DNA of 64,000 bases from CAVVST01 sp963750995. Its GTDB lineage: Bacteria; Acidobacteriota; Vicinamibacteria; Vicinamibacterales; UBA2999. The DNA is taken from contig CAVVST010000001.1 in assembly GCA_963750995.1 (NCBI GenBank), forward strand, positions 682,001 to 746,000, read 5' to 3'. Position numbers and translations under genes: made by a program. Every line of letters starts with the position of its first letter. Positions within the stretch are counted from its first letter, which is position 1. A model generated the notes under the pieces. That model searched no databases. It was not told where the DNA came from and saw only the letters and a program-made list of their open reading frames with translations. This document shows positions 7,861 through 16,789 of this stretch, piece by piece.

Positions 7861-10227
7861 ATGGCCGTGCTGCCTCGCGTTCGTGTAATGACGTGGTGTC
7901 GCCTGACGTGTATGACAGCGGTGTGCCTGCTCGTCGCGCTGCCGATTCTGCATAGACAAGAGGTTGCCGCCCAGGAGCGGGGCGACGCCCAGGAGCGGTT
8001 CGTCGAGGCGATCGGACGTCTTCGGCAGTCGGCGGTGGAAAGAAAGAATGAGTTCATTCTCCGCGCCCCGGCGAACCGTGTGGCTGAGATCGCGCGACGT
8101 CATCGCCTGACGATCCTTCGACCGATCGATCCGCACGCGCATGACGTGTTCCTGGTCGAAGGCCCATCGAGCTTCGGCCGCCGCTTCGACCGGATCCGCG
8201 ACACGGACCTTCCGGCTCTCGAGCAATTGATCGGCGACGTCCGCGGCGACCGCGACGTTCAGCATTTCGAAGCCAACGCCGCTGTTGTCACACCCGAGTT
8301 GGCCTCGGACATCAACCTGAACCAGACGCCCGCGGCGATCGAGGGCGCGCTGGCCGATCGCACGATCGTCGATTACTTCGGGGCGGAGGCGTGGCGGGGA
8401 TACGTCACGCAGCCCGCCGCCGCCGCAATCAACCTCGCCGCGAGCCACGACGCGGGCACGACCGGGGCCGGCATCGTCGCGATCATCGACACGGGCGTCG
8501 ATCCTAATCACCCGTTGCTGCAGGGCGCCCTCGTCCCCGGCTACGACTTCATCAACGATGTCCCTGGCATTGCCTCGGAATGGAGCGATGTCGACGGGTC
8601 GCTGGTGTCGATTCTTGACGGCTCGCTGGTCTCGATTCTCGACGGCTCGCTGGTCTCGATTCTTGATCAGCACAGGGTGATGACCCTGAACGGGTCGGTC
8701 GTCGCCATCCTCGATCAGGACACTGCAGCTGCCCTCGATCCCAGCGACGTACCCGCTGCGTTCGGGCACGGCACGATGGTGGCCGGGCTGGTTCGCCTGG
8801 TCGCGCCGACGGCGAAGATCATGCCGCTGAAGGCATTCCGATCCGATGGCACCTCCACCGTGTTCGATGTCGTGCGGGCCATCCAGTACGCGGTCGAGAA
8901 TGGCGCGCGTGTCATAAACATGAGCTTCAGCGCGACGGCAATTTCACCCGAGATTGCGCACGCGATAAACGTGGCGACCAGCATGGGCGTCATCTGCGTC
9001 GCCTCCGCCGGCAATCTCGGCCAGGAGCTCCTGGTCTACCCTGCGGCGCTGCGCAATGTGCTGAGCGTCGCCTCGACGACATCCACCACTCCCGCCGCCC
9101 GCAGCACGTTCAGCAACTTCGGCGCAGCCCTCGTGAGCCTGGGTGCTCCCGGCGAAGGCGTGATTACCAGCTACCCTGGCGGCAACTATGCCGCCGCCTG
9201 GGGGACCTCGTTCAGTGCGCCGCTGGCAGCAGGCGCCGCCGCACTGTTGTTGCAGGCGGATCCGACCCTCGACCAGGCCAAGGCCGATTTCGCGCTCGGG
9301 AACGCCGACAGGATCGACGCGGGCACCGGCAGAGGACGCCTGAATCTCGATCAGACCGTGCGCGCCATGGCCGATTCGACAGCCCCGGCGGTGACAGTAA
9401 CCGGTCCGACCGATGGCGCCGTCGTCTTCGGCACCGTGAATATCGAGGCCGCCGCGACAGACAACGTCAAGGTGGCGGGTGTCACGTTCTTCCTGGATGA
9501 CACGCCGCTCGGCGCCGAAGACACCGCTGCGCCGTACGAGGCGACGTGGTGGACAACCGAGTCCCTGAACGGCAGCCATGCGCTCAAGGCCGTCGCACGC
9601 GATGCCGCCGGCAGCCAGACAGCGAGCGTCCTCACGGTCACGGTTTCCAATGACCTGGCCGCGCCGACCGTGGCACTGACGAGCCCCGAGGCCGGAACCC
9701 CGCTGAACGGGATCGTCACGGTCGGCGCGACGGCAAGCGACGACCACGACGTCTTCGGCGTGCAGTTCAAGGTCGATGGCGTGCTGCTGGATAGCGAGGA
9801 CAACGCCGAACCGTTCGAGGTGTCCTGGAATACGCTCGAGGCGTCGAACGGCGTTCATGTCCTGACAGCGGTGGCGCGCGACGGGGCGGGCAAGGTGACG
9901 ACGACCAGCACCTCGGTAACGGTCGCGAACGACACCACCGCGCCGACCGTGACGATGACAGGCCTCGGGCGCGGCGCTATCAGTGGGACCGTGACGATTG
10001 CGGCCGATGCGGCGGACGATTTTGCGGTTGCCGGCGTCCAGTTCCTGCTCGACGGTGAGAACCTCGGCCGCGAAATCACGTCCGCGCCGTATCAGCTCCC
10101 CTGGGCGACGCAGAGCGTCGCGAACGGCGACCACACACTGACGGCGGTTGCTCGCGATACAGCGGGGCACCAGACGACGGCGACCATCGTCTTCGTCAAC
10201 GTGGCGAACGACACGACCGCCCCATAG
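7861..10227 (+). CDS. secreted subtilisin-like S8 serine protease with Ig-like repeats
   Basis: A 788-aa product from the ATG at 7861; a GTG at 7813 would add 16 residues. A basic N-terminus and hydrophobic stretch (CMTAVCLLVALPIL) ending near AAQ form a signal peptide, followed by an I9-like propeptide region. The S8 triad is complete: Asp210 in IIDTGVDPNHP, His303 in GHGTMVAG, Ser450 in GTSFSAPLAAG, with the oxyanion Asn in SAGN. Between Asp and His lies an unusual run of eight-residue repeats (listed separately). Residues about 506-788 are three tandem Ig-like repeats of about 92 aa, each ending near ND-x-x-AP. The protein stops exactly where a fourth repeat would begin. It lies 160 bp downstream of the sigma/CHAT operon and may be its secreted output. 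Confidence 0.9.
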   Translation: MAVLPRVRVMTWCRLTCMTAVCLLVALPILHRQEVAAQERGDAQERFVEAIGRLRQSAVERKNEFILRAPANRVAEIARRHRLTILRPIDPHAHDVFLVEGPSSFGRRFDRIRDTDLPALEQLIGDVRGDRDVQHFEANAAVVTPELASDINLNQTPAAIEGALADRTIVDYFGAEAWRGYVTQPAAAAINLAASHDAGTTGAGIVAIIDTGVDPNHPLLQGALVPGYDFINDVPGIASEWSDVDGSLVSILDGSLVSILDGSLVSILDQHRVMTLNGSVVAILDQDTAAALDPSDVPAAFGHGTMVAGLVRLVAPTAKIMPLKAFRSDGTSTVFDVVRAIQYAVENGARVINMSFSATAISPEIAHAINVATSMGVICVASAGNLGQELLVYPAALRNVLSVASTTSTTPAARSTFSNFGAALVSLGAPGEGVITSYPGGNYAAAWGTSFSAPLAAGAAALLLQADPTLDQAKADFALGNADRIDAGTGRGRLNLDQTVRAMADSTAPAVTVTGPTDGAVVFGTVNIEAAATDNVKVAGVTFFLDDTPLGAEDTAAPYEATWWTTESLNGSHALKAVARDAAGSQTASVLTVTVSNDLAAPTVALTSPEAGTPLNGIVTVGATASDDHDVFGVQFKVDGVLLDSEDNAEPFEVSWNTLEASNGVHVLTAVARDGAGKVTTTSTSVTVANDTTAPTVTMTGLGRGAISGTVTIAADAADDFAVAGVQFLLDGENLGREITSAPYQLPWATQSVANGDHTLTAVARDTAGHQTTATIVFVNVANDTTAP
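8593..8736 (+). repeat. tandem 24-bp repeats coding octads inside the S8 catalytic domain
   Basis: Three near-identical 24-bp units at 8593-8616, 8617-8640 and 8641-8664 each encode DGSLVSIL. Three further degenerate units to 8736 encode DQHRVMTL, NGSVVAIL and DQDTAAAL. The result is six octads (residues 245-292) with the pattern D/N-x-x-x-V/A-x-x-L. The near-identity of the first three units points to recent tandem duplication. Confidence 0.9.
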
Positions 10228-10246
10228 GTCGCGGCGTTTCCGCCGG

Positions 10247-10564
10247 CTAACCCCAGAACACCCGGTGCCCTCGTCGCTCGAGCGCCTCCGCCACCGCTTT
10301 TTCGGCGGCCTCAGCCTCCGTGCGTGTCCCGAACGGTCCGATTCCACTCATCAGGTCCAGACGCAGTCTCCTTCCAAACCTGTGCGGCTTCCCTGCCGCC
10401 AGTTTCCCCCCAGCCTTGTGCTGCGCGAAGCGGTGCTCGGGGGTGTGAGCGGTCTGGCCGACGTAGAGCGGTGCCAGGGCGCAGGGCTCGCGCGTGCAGG
10501 CGCGCGAGAGTTCGATGATGTAGACGCGGTAGGTGCGGCGGCCTCTGGCACGGCGCTTCGCCAT
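10247..10564 (-). CDS. GIY-YIG nuclease-like protein
   Basis: A 105-aa product from the ATG at 10564 (a GTG two codons upstream is possible). A basic N-terminus leads into YRVYIIEL and then LYVGQTAHTPEHRFAQH, the split GIY-YIG signature with the catalytic arginine (HRFAQHK), and a late glutamate-rich helix (EAEAAEKAVAEAL) that could carry the metal-binding Glu. Standalone GIY-YIG proteins of about 100 residues act on branched or damaged DNA or are uncharacterised. It follows the SLC13 permease gene on the same strand by 19 bases and may be co-transcribed with it, though no functional link is obvious. Confidence 0.85.
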   Translation of the reverse strand: MAKRRARGRRTYRVYIIELSRACTREPCALAPLYVGQTAHTPEHRFAQHKAGGKLAAGKPHRFGRRLRLDLMSGIGPFGTRTEAEAAEKAVAEALERRGHRVFWG

Positions 10565-10583
10565 GAGCACCGTTCGAGATCGA

Positions 10584-12038
10584 CTAGCGAAGCCCGATCA
10601 GCGGCCAGTAGAACGTGACCACGAGCAGTACCAGCACGCATTCAACCAACGTCAACATCACACCGAGACGGAACAGGTCGCGACTGTTGAAAAACCCGTA
10701 CGACATGCCGACGATCAGGACGGCCGACTGGTAGGCGAACAACTTGCCGCCGGCGGCGAAGGTCCAGATCATGCCGATCATCAGCGGGTCCATGCTTTGG
10801 CTCTTGGCGAAGTCCATCAGCACCGGGATGGACGTCCCCAGCATCGAGATTTCGCTCGCCAGGAAGAGGTGATATACGAACGCCGTCCAGTAGAGGACGA
10901 ACGTCGTTTGCACGATGTTGCCGAGGAATGGCGCCATCCAGGACACCATGAAATCCGTCAGCAGGCCGAGCGTCTTGGTTTGTACCAGTACGTCTCCCAT
11001 GCTGATGGCCGTGGCGACGAAGAAGACCGGTAGATAGTTCAGCTTCTTCATGTCGTCCACGCTGAGCGCGCCGATCCCCGGCAGCACCGCGGCCAGCCCG
11101 ATGCCGAGACCGATGACGGACGGCGGGATATGGTGGATGAAGTCGGTCAGCCACAGCCCGATGGCGAGCGCGATCAGCAGCGCCGCCCGCGTGGTCGCGG
11201 GAGTCCAGCCCCCGATCTGGCGGATTTCGTTTTCAAGGTACTGCGTCTCGTTCTCGAAGGACTTCTTCTCCGGTGGGTACAGCCAGAGTGTCAGCCGCCA
11301 GCAGACGAGGACCGTGATGATGTCGACGGGCAGGTAGGCCAGGAACCACTGGCTCCACAGCACCTCGACGCCGCCGACGCGCTCGATCGCGCCGCGCGCC
11401 GTAATCGAGGCGGCGCCGGCAATGATCATCTTGTCGAACAGGCCGGAGCAGTAGGTGATGATCAGGAACATCGCCCGGCCGATATTGCTGCCCGGGCCGA
11501 CGCCGAATGTCTCGGCCAGCCCGAGCACCACCGCCGCCATCACCACTACCCGCGCGATCCCCGACGGGATGATGAACGTCAGGAGAAAGTCAGTGATGAT
11601 CAGGCCGAGCAGGATGCGCGAATACGTATTGCCGACGCGCTTCATGACGACGAAGGCAATCCGGCGGGCCAGCCCGGTCTTGGTTGCCATGATGCCGAAC
11701 AGCGACGCGCCGAAGAGGAACCAGGGCGTGTCGGTCGCAAAGCCGCTGAAGGCGACGGCAAACGGCACCACGCCCAGCGCCCAGAACAGGTAGCAGCCGA
11801 TGAACCCGGCAAGCGCGTACTCGATCGCCTCGGTGACCCACGCGATGATCATGAACGACGCGATCGCGAAGGTGTGCTTCGCCCGCGCGTCCATGTCGAG
11901 CGGTGCGAACCATAGGATCAAAGGCACAACGACGCAGAGGACGCGGCCGATCTGTACGCGCGGCGATACGGCGGCGTCGTGCTCCGGTACGGCGACGGCC
12001 GCCGCCACGCCAGTGGTCATCGGAATTGATTCCTGCAT
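10584..12038 (-). CDS. SLC13/DASS family anion (dicarboxylate) permease
   Basis: A 484-aa polytopic membrane protein with about 11-12 hydrophobic segments, starting at the ATG at 12038. Features typical of divalent anion:sodium symporters include the early FMIIAWVTEAIEYALAGF block, hairpin-like FIIPSGIARVVVMAAVVLG, and the second-half repeat FLASEISMLGTSIPVLMDF. The usual SNT substrate/sodium motifs are modified (PSGIAR; SEISML), so the substrate may differ from ordinary succinate or citrate carriers. It lies at the end of a minus-strand group behind a 51-aa membrane peptide and a zinc-ribbon protein. A second, clearly different SLC13 permease is at 15379-16785. Confidence 0.88.
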   Translation of the reverse strand: MQESIPMTTGVAAAVAVPEHDAAVSPRVQIGRVLCVVVPLILWFAPLDMDARAKHTFAIASFMIIAWVTEAIEYALAGFIGCYLFWALGVVPFAVAFSGFATDTPWFLFGASLFGIMATKTGLARRIAFVVMKRVGNTYSRILLGLIITDFLLTFIIPSGIARVVVMAAVVLGLAETFGVGPGSNIGRAMFLIITYCSGLFDKMIIAGAASITARGAIERVGGVEVLWSQWFLAYLPVDIITVLVCWRLTLWLYPPEKKSFENETQYLENEIRQIGGWTPATTRAALLIALAIGLWLTDFIHHIPPSVIGLGIGLAAVLPGIGALSVDDMKKLNYLPVFFVATAISMGDVLVQTKTLGLLTDFMVSWMAPFLGNIVQTTFVLYWTAFVYHLFLASEISMLGTSIPVLMDFAKSQSMDPLMIGMIWTFAAGGKLFAYQSAVLIVGMSYGFFNSRDLFRLGVMLTLVECVLVLLVVTFYWPLIGLR

Positions 12039-12063
12039 GCGGGGAGAGAATACCCCAGTCCCC

Positions 12064-12219
12064 TTACATTCCGATCAGAATCAGGACGCCGGCGATTAGG
12101 GCCAGGGCGGCCATGAGGATGCCCGGAATCGGCAGCGCGGCAAACCCCGCGATACCCGTGAGGATCAGCCAGATCGCCAAGAGCAGCATACCGGCACTTC
12201 GAGTAACACGAACAGCCAT
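12064..12219 (-). CDS. 51-aa membrane peptide
   Basis: A short frame starts at the ATG at 12219 with an excellent AGGAGG ribosome-binding site six bases upstream and ends at the TAA at 12064-12066. The product begins MAVRVTRSAGMLLLAIWLIL and continues as two hydrophobic stretches separated by a short PIPG turn, so it is predicted to be a small two-helix inner-membrane protein. It lies 25 bases upstream of the SLC13 permease on the same strand and may be co-expressed with it. No function can be assigned. Confidence 0.75.
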   Translation of the reverse strand: MAVRVTRSAGMLLLAIWLILTGIAGFAALPIPGILMAALALIAGVLILIGM

Positions 12220-12267
12220 GTGTACCTCCTCGCCAGATGATAACGGCCATCGAGTCCTGGCGCGTCG

Positions 12268-12459
12268 CTATCCCGGGGACTGCTCGCGCATCTGCCACCG
12301 ATGACCGCAATTCCGGCAGTGACAGGCGAGATGATCGGTGGCGTTCCAGCGGAACAGGCGCACATACACCTGGGCCTCGGAACAGTAGAGGCACAGCAGT
12401 GACGGGAGCAGCGTTTCTTCCGATTCCTCGGGTTCGGGTGCCTGGGGCGCGTCAGCCAT
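12268..12459 (-). CDS. zinc-ribbon microprotein (63 aa)
   Basis: This 63-aa protein has an acidic N-terminus (PEPEESEETL), then LCLYCSEAQVYV and LACHCRNCGHRWQM, giving two CxxC knuckles about 25 residues apart, the layout of a rubredoxin/zinc-ribbon fold. An aromatic (W) follows the second knuckle, as in transcription-related ribbons. Two other small proteins in this window (19638-19862 and 22041-22238) have the same two-knuckle layout. It could bind nucleic acid or a protein partner. Confidence 0.75.
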   Translation of the reverse strand: MADAPQAPEPEESEETLLPSLLCLYCSEAQVYVRLFRWNATDHLACHCRNCGHRWQMREQSPG

Positions 12460-12512
12460 CAGTGCTCAAGTGCACCCGCATATTATTCCCCAAGGTATAT
12501 TTGCGGCCCAAG

Positions 12513-13671
12513 GTGACGGACGCGACCCTCCACGAGAGCCTGCGCCGGAACGTGCGTGACCTCTGCGCTCGCTTTCCTGACGCCTACTGGCGCGACCTCG
12601 AGACGCGCCGCGAATATCCCGAAGAATTCGTCAGTACGCTGACCGATGCGGGCTACCTCGCCTCGCTCATTCCCGAACAGTACGGTGGCGCAGGACTCGG
12701 CATCAGCGAGGCGGCGCTGATTCTCGAGGAAATCAATCGTTCCGGCGCCAACGGCGCGGCGTGCCATGCGCAGATGTACATCATGGGCACCCTGCTTCGT
12801 CACGGTTCAGAGGAGCAGAAACAGAAATATCTGCCGGCGATTGCACGTGGCGACCTCCGTCTGCAGGCGTTCGGCGTCACCGAACCCACTACCGGCTCCG
12901 ACACCACGCAGTTGACGACCCGGGCGGTCCGCAAGGGTGATCGCTACGTCGTCAATGGCCAGAAGGTGTTCATCTCCCGCGCGGAGCATTCCGACCTGCT
13001 GTTGTTGCTGGTGCGGACGACGCCGGTCGAAGAGGTGAAGAAACGCAGCGACGGACTGTCTGTCCTGCTGGTTGATCTGCGGGAGGCTGTGGGGCGCGGC
13101 ATCACGATCCGTCCCATTCGAACCATGATGAACCACTCGACCACGGAGCTGTTCATCGAGGACCTGGAAGTGCCGGCCGAGAACCTGGTGGGCGAGGAAG
13201 GCAGAGGCTTTCGATATGTTCTCGACGGCCTCAACGCCGAACGCATTCTGATCGCCGCCGAATGCGTCGGCGACGGCCGGTGGTTCATCGATCGCAGCAG
13301 CCGGTATGCCACGGGGCGCGTGGTATTCGGCCGGCCTATCGGGCAGAACCAGGGTGTTCAGTTTCCGCATTGCGAAGGCCCACATCGCGATCGAGGCGGC
13401 TGACCTGATGCGCGCGCGGGCGTCCGCGCTCTTCGACAACAATCAGCCGTGTGGCGCCGAAGCCAACATGGCGAAGTATCTGGCTGCCGAGGCGTCGTGG
13501 GAGGCGGCGAATGTCGCCGTGCAGACTTTCGGCGGCTTCGGCTTCGCGGAAGACTACGACATCGAGAGAAAGTTCCGGGAAACCCGGCTCTACCAGGTCG
13601 CGCCGGTGTCGACGAATCTGATCCTGAGCTACGTGGCGGAGCGCGTGCTCGGCCTGCCGCGGTCATATTGA
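12513..13671 (+). pseudogene. acyl-CoA dehydrogenase, broken by a 1-bp insertion
   Basis: From a GTG at 12513 (TTG at 12501 is an alternative) the frame encodes a standard acyl-CoA dehydrogenase: N-terminal helical domain, the middle beta domain with FGVTEPTTGSDTTQLTT (FAD/substrate contact), VVNGQKVFISRAEHSD, and the start of the C-terminal domain. At 13368 the frame shifts. Removing one C there joins GQNQGVQFP directly to IAKAHIAIEAADLMRARA, giving an intact 385-aa protein with the usual QTFGGFGFAEDYDIERKFR and a normal C-terminus. Its stop overlaps the CoA-transferase start. The rest of the frame is undamaged, so this is either a recent mutation or a base-call error. It is the first gene of a four-gene acyl-CoA operon. 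Confidence 0.88.
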
Positions 13672-14846
13672 TGCGGCCGCTCGAGGGCCTCACGGTTGTC
13701 ACTCTGGAACAGGCCGTGGCCGCGCCGCTCGCCACGCGGCATCTGGCCGACCTCGGCGCGCGCGTGATTAAGGTAGAGAGGCCGGGCGTTGGCGACTTCG
13801 CGCGAGCCTACGATTCGACCGTCAAAGGCATGTCGAGTCACTTCGTGTGGCTGAACCGCTCGAAGGAATCGCTCACCCTCAATCTCAAGGATCCGGACGC
13901 CGAACAGATCCTGTCCCGGTTGTTGACTCGTGCCGACGTATTCGTCCAGAACCTCGCGCCCGGAGCGACGACGCGCTTGTCGCTCGGATCGGATCGCCTG
14001 CGGCGTGCCTACTCCACGCTCGTCGTCTGCAACATCTCAGGGTATGGAACCTCTGGTCCCTATCGCGACAAGAAAGCCTATGATTTGTTGATTCAGAGCG
14101 AGGCGGGGTTGCTCTCCATCACCGGCACCGAGCAGCAGCCGTCCAAGGTCGGGATCTCCGTTGCCGACATAGCCGCCGGTATGTACGCGTTTTCCGGCAT
14201 CTTGACGGCGCTCTTGTGCCGGCACCGGACCGGAGCCGGCACCGTCGTCGACGTCTCGATGTTCGAGGCGCTTGGCGAGTGGATGGGATATCCGGCGTAC
14301 TACTCGTACAGTGGACAATCGCCGCCGCGGTCCGGCGCGAGCCATGCCGTCATCGCACCATATGGCCCGTTCCAGAGCGGGGATGGCGAACCGGTCTACC
14401 TGGCGATTCAGAACGAGCGCGAATGGGATCGATTCTGCGGCGTCGTCCTGCGTCGGCCCGAGATGGCCTCAGACGTCCGTTTCGACTCGAACACGAACCG
14501 GGTTGCACATCGACGCGAATTGCACGCCGACATCGATGACGTCTTCAGACATCTCAGCGCCGTCGAGATCGTGGAACGACTCGATGGGGCGCAGATCGCC
14601 AATGCCCGGATGAACACCGTCCAGGAGTTTGTCGATCATCCCCAGCTGGCTGCGCGTCAACGCTGGCAGACCGTGGATTCACCGGCGGGCCCGGTGCCGG
14701 CACTCGTTCCGCCGGTGGACATCGAAGGCGTCGAGCCGTCGATGGGACCTATTCCCGCCGTCGGGCAACACACCGACGGCATCCTGGCCGAGCTGGGTTT
14801 CGATTCGGCGACCGTTTCCGCGTGGCGCGCGCGCGGTGTGATCTGA
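13671..14846 (+). CDS. CaiB/BaiF (family III) CoA-transferase
   Basis: A 391-aa protein whose ATG overlaps the TGA of the acyl-CoA dehydrogenase. It opens MRPLEGLTVVTLEQAVAAPL and keeps GARVIKVERPGVGDFAR, in which the acidic residues are typical of family III enzymes, followed by FVWLNRSKESLTLNLKDP with the downstream aspartate region and ISGYGTSGPYRDKKAYDLLIQ. These enzymes move CoA between carboxylic acids through aspartyl-CoA intermediates. With the adjacent acyl-CoA dehydrogenase, MaoC hydratase and dicarboxylate permease it probably activates a short-chain or branched dicarboxylic acid. The exact acid cannot be read from sequence. Confidence 0.92.
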   Translation: MRPLEGLTVVTLEQAVAAPLATRHLADLGARVIKVERPGVGDFARAYDSTVKGMSSHFVWLNRSKESLTLNLKDPDAEQILSRLLTRADVFVQNLAPGATTRLSLGSDRLRRAYSTLVVCNISGYGTSGPYRDKKAYDLLIQSEAGLLSITGTEQQPSKVGISVADIAAGMYAFSGILTALLCRHRTGAGTVVDVSMFEALGEWMGYPAYYSYSGQSPPRSGASHAVIAPYGPFQSGDGEPVYLAIQNEREWDRFCGVVLRRPEMASDVRFDSNTNRVAHRRELHADIDDVFRHLSAVEIVERLDGAQIANARMNTVQEFVDHPQLAARQRWQTVDSPAGPVPALVPPVDIEGVEPSMGPIPAVGQHTDGILAELGFDSATVSAWRARGVI

Positions 14847-14875
14847 CGACGTCAAAGGCTGAAGAGGAGATCGCT

Positions 14876-15382
14876 GTGGCCGTAAAAGAAGGGTGGACAG
14901 GCAGGGTCTACGAGGATTTCGAGGTGGGCGATGTCTACGTGCATCCGCTGGGGCGAACCATCATTGCCGCCGACAACATCTGGTTCACCCTGCTCACCCA
15001 GAACACCAACCCAATCCACTTCGATCACGCCTATGCCGCCGGGACCGAATTCAAGCGGCCGCTGGTTGACTCGACGTTTACACTCGCGCTGGTGACGGGA
15101 CAGTCGGTCTCGGATGTCTCGCAGAATGCGATGGCGAATCTCGGGTGGGACGAGGTGCGCCTCCCCAACCCGGTTTTCGAGGGAGACACGATCTATTCCC
15201 GGAGCGAAGTGCTGGAAAAGCGTGAGTCAGCGTCGCGGCCGAACGTCGGCATCGTCCGGTTCAAGACGACGGGATTCAATGAGCACGGCACCGTGGTGAT
15301 CGAATTCACGCGCACGGTGATGATCTACAAGCGCGGCGAGGTTCCGGCGAGCTTGCGCGTGCGTCCCCCCGAGCCCAGGTGA
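14876..15382 (+). CDS. MaoC-family (hot-dog) acyl-CoA hydratase
   Basis: The GTG at 14876, with GAGGAG seven bases upstream, gives 168 aa; a longer frame from 14822 overlaps the CoA-transferase. The hot-dog hydratase signature is seen as LLTQNTNPIHFDHAYA. The His is retained, while the usual first Asp of the R-hydratase motif is Asn in this segment, a pattern seen in mesaconyl-/beta-methylmalyl-CoA type hydratases. The end of the gene overlaps the permease start by four bases. The likely reaction is hydration of an unsaturated acyl-CoA made by the neighbouring dehydrogenase. Confidence 0.88.
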   Translation: MAVKEGWTGRVYEDFEVGDVYVHPLGRTIIAADNIWFTLLTQNTNPIHFDHAYAAGTEFKRPLVDSTFTLALVTGQSVSDVSQNAMANLGWDEVRLPNPVFEGDTIYSRSEVLEKRESASRPNVGIVRFKTTGFNEHGTVVIEFTRTVMIYKRGEVPASLRVRPPEPR

Positions 15383-16785
15383 CGTCCTCACCACGGCCAG
15401 GCCGGCTGGCGCTGGTAGTGTCGATCGGCCTGCTCGTCTGGGCCCTGCCACGACCGGACGAAGTCGATCCGCGCGCATGGCGCCTCCTCGCCATCTTCGT
15501 CGCGACCGTCGCCGGCATCATCGCCCGGCCGCTCCCGATGGGTGCCATTGCCATTGCCGGGATCGCGGTCGCGGTTGGGACGCGGACCCTCACAATCACC
15601 GAAGCGCTGAGCGGATTCAGCAACGGCACGGTCTGGCTGGTGGTGGCGGCCTTCTTTATTGCCGCAGCGTTCATCAAGACCGGTCTTGGCGCGCGCATCG
15701 CCTACAGCCTGGTCGCCGCGTTTGGCGGCAGCACGCTTGGCCTGGGTTACAGCCTCGTCGCGGCGGACTTCGTGCTGGCGCCCGCGATCCCGAGCAACAC
15801 CGCGCGCGCCGGGGGCGTGATCTTTCCAATCCTCCAGTCGCTGGCCAGGGCAGCACCTGAATCGGATTCGATCGGAAGAGGGCGCACGAATGCCTTCCTG
15901 ACCCTGGTGGCGTACAACGGAACCGTCATCACAAGCGCCATGTTTCTAACGGCGATGGTGGCCAACCCACTGGCGGTGGGACTGGCGGCGAACCAGGGAA
16001 TTGTGATCTCGTGGGGGCTGTGGGCATTAGCAGCAGCCGCGCCTGGCGCCATCAGCCTGATCGTGGTGCCGCTGGTCATCTACCGGCTGTGTCCTCCGGG
16101 CGCCGTGAAGACACCCGATGCCCCGCCCGCCGCGCGAAAGGCCCTCGCCGGCCTGGGCCCGATCACGCGCGCTGAGCTGGTGATGGCTGCGATCCTGATT
16201 GTCCTGCTCTGCGCGTGGATCCTTGGACCGACGATTGGTCTCGATGTCACCGCCGCCGCGTTGATGGCGGTCGCGGCGCTGCTCCTGACCGGTGTGCTGA
16301 GCTGGGAGGATGCCTGTTGCCAGCAGGAGGCGTGGAACACCTTCATCTGGTTTGCCACGCTGGTCATGATGGCGACATACGTGGGCCAGTTCGGCTTCAT
16401 TGCGTGGTTCACGAAGCAGGTAGCGTCGATCTTCCCCGGCGTTGGCTGGATGCCCGGGCTCATCGGCCTCAGCCTGGTTTACTTCTACAGCCACTATTTC
16501 TTTGCCAGCAACACCGCCCACGTCAGCGCGATGTTTGCCCCGTTCCTCGCGGTAGCGCTGGCGCTCGGCACTCCCCCGCTTTTGGCCGCGCTACTGCTGG
16601 CGTTCTTCAGCAATCTCTTCGCGAGCCTGACCCACTATGGCACTGCGCCCGCGCCGATTCTCTTCGGCAGCGGCCACGTCAGGCTGGCGACATGGTGGCG
16701 AGTCGGCGCCCTCGTCAGCGTCGTGAATATTTCGATCTGGCTCCTGGTCGGCGCGGCGTGGTGGCGGCTGCTCGGCTTGTGGTGA
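15379..16785 (+). CDS. SLC13/DASS family dicarboxylate permease
   Basis: The GTG at 15379 overlaps the MaoC stop (GTGA), so the gene is translationally linked to the acyl-CoA operon. The 468-aa product is a polytopic membrane protein with the two inverted repeats of divalent anion:sodium symporters: PAIPSNTARAGGVIFP in the first half (intact SNT motif) and FFASNTAHVSAMFAPF in the second (intact SNT), plus LTHYGTAPAPILFGSG near the end. These complete SNT motifs contrast with the altered ones in the permease at 10584-12038. It resembles CitT/TtdT-type tartrate, citrate or succinate carriers. The substrate is probably the acid processed by the upstream enzymes. Confidence 0.92.
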   Translation: MTSSPRPGRLALVVSIGLLVWALPRPDEVDPRAWRLLAIFVATVAGIIARPLPMGAIAIAGIAVAVGTRTLTITEALSGFSNGTVWLVVAAFFIAAAFIKTGLGARIAYSLVAAFGGSTLGLGYSLVAADFVLAPAIPSNTARAGGVIFPILQSLARAAPESDSIGRGRTNAFLTLVAYNGTVITSAMFLTAMVANPLAVGLAANQGIVISWGLWALAAAAPGAISLIVVPLVIYRLCPPGAVKTPDAPPAARKALAGLGPITRAELVMAAILIVLLCAWILGPTIGLDVTAAALMAVAALLLTGVLSWEDACCQQEAWNTFIWFATLVMMATYVGQFGFIAWFTKQVASIFPGVGWMPGLIGLSLVYFYSHYFFASNTAHVSAMFAPFLAVALALGTPPLLAALLLAFFSNLFASLTHYGTAPAPILFGSGHVRLATWWRVGALVSVVNISIWLLVGAAWWRLLGLW

Positions 16786-16789
16786 CCTT

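Noticed and set aside
8944..10347. A 467-codon minus-strand open frame over the S8 protease
   Set aside because: Arginine- and glycine-rich antisense of the Ig-like repeats; the plus strand is clearly coding.
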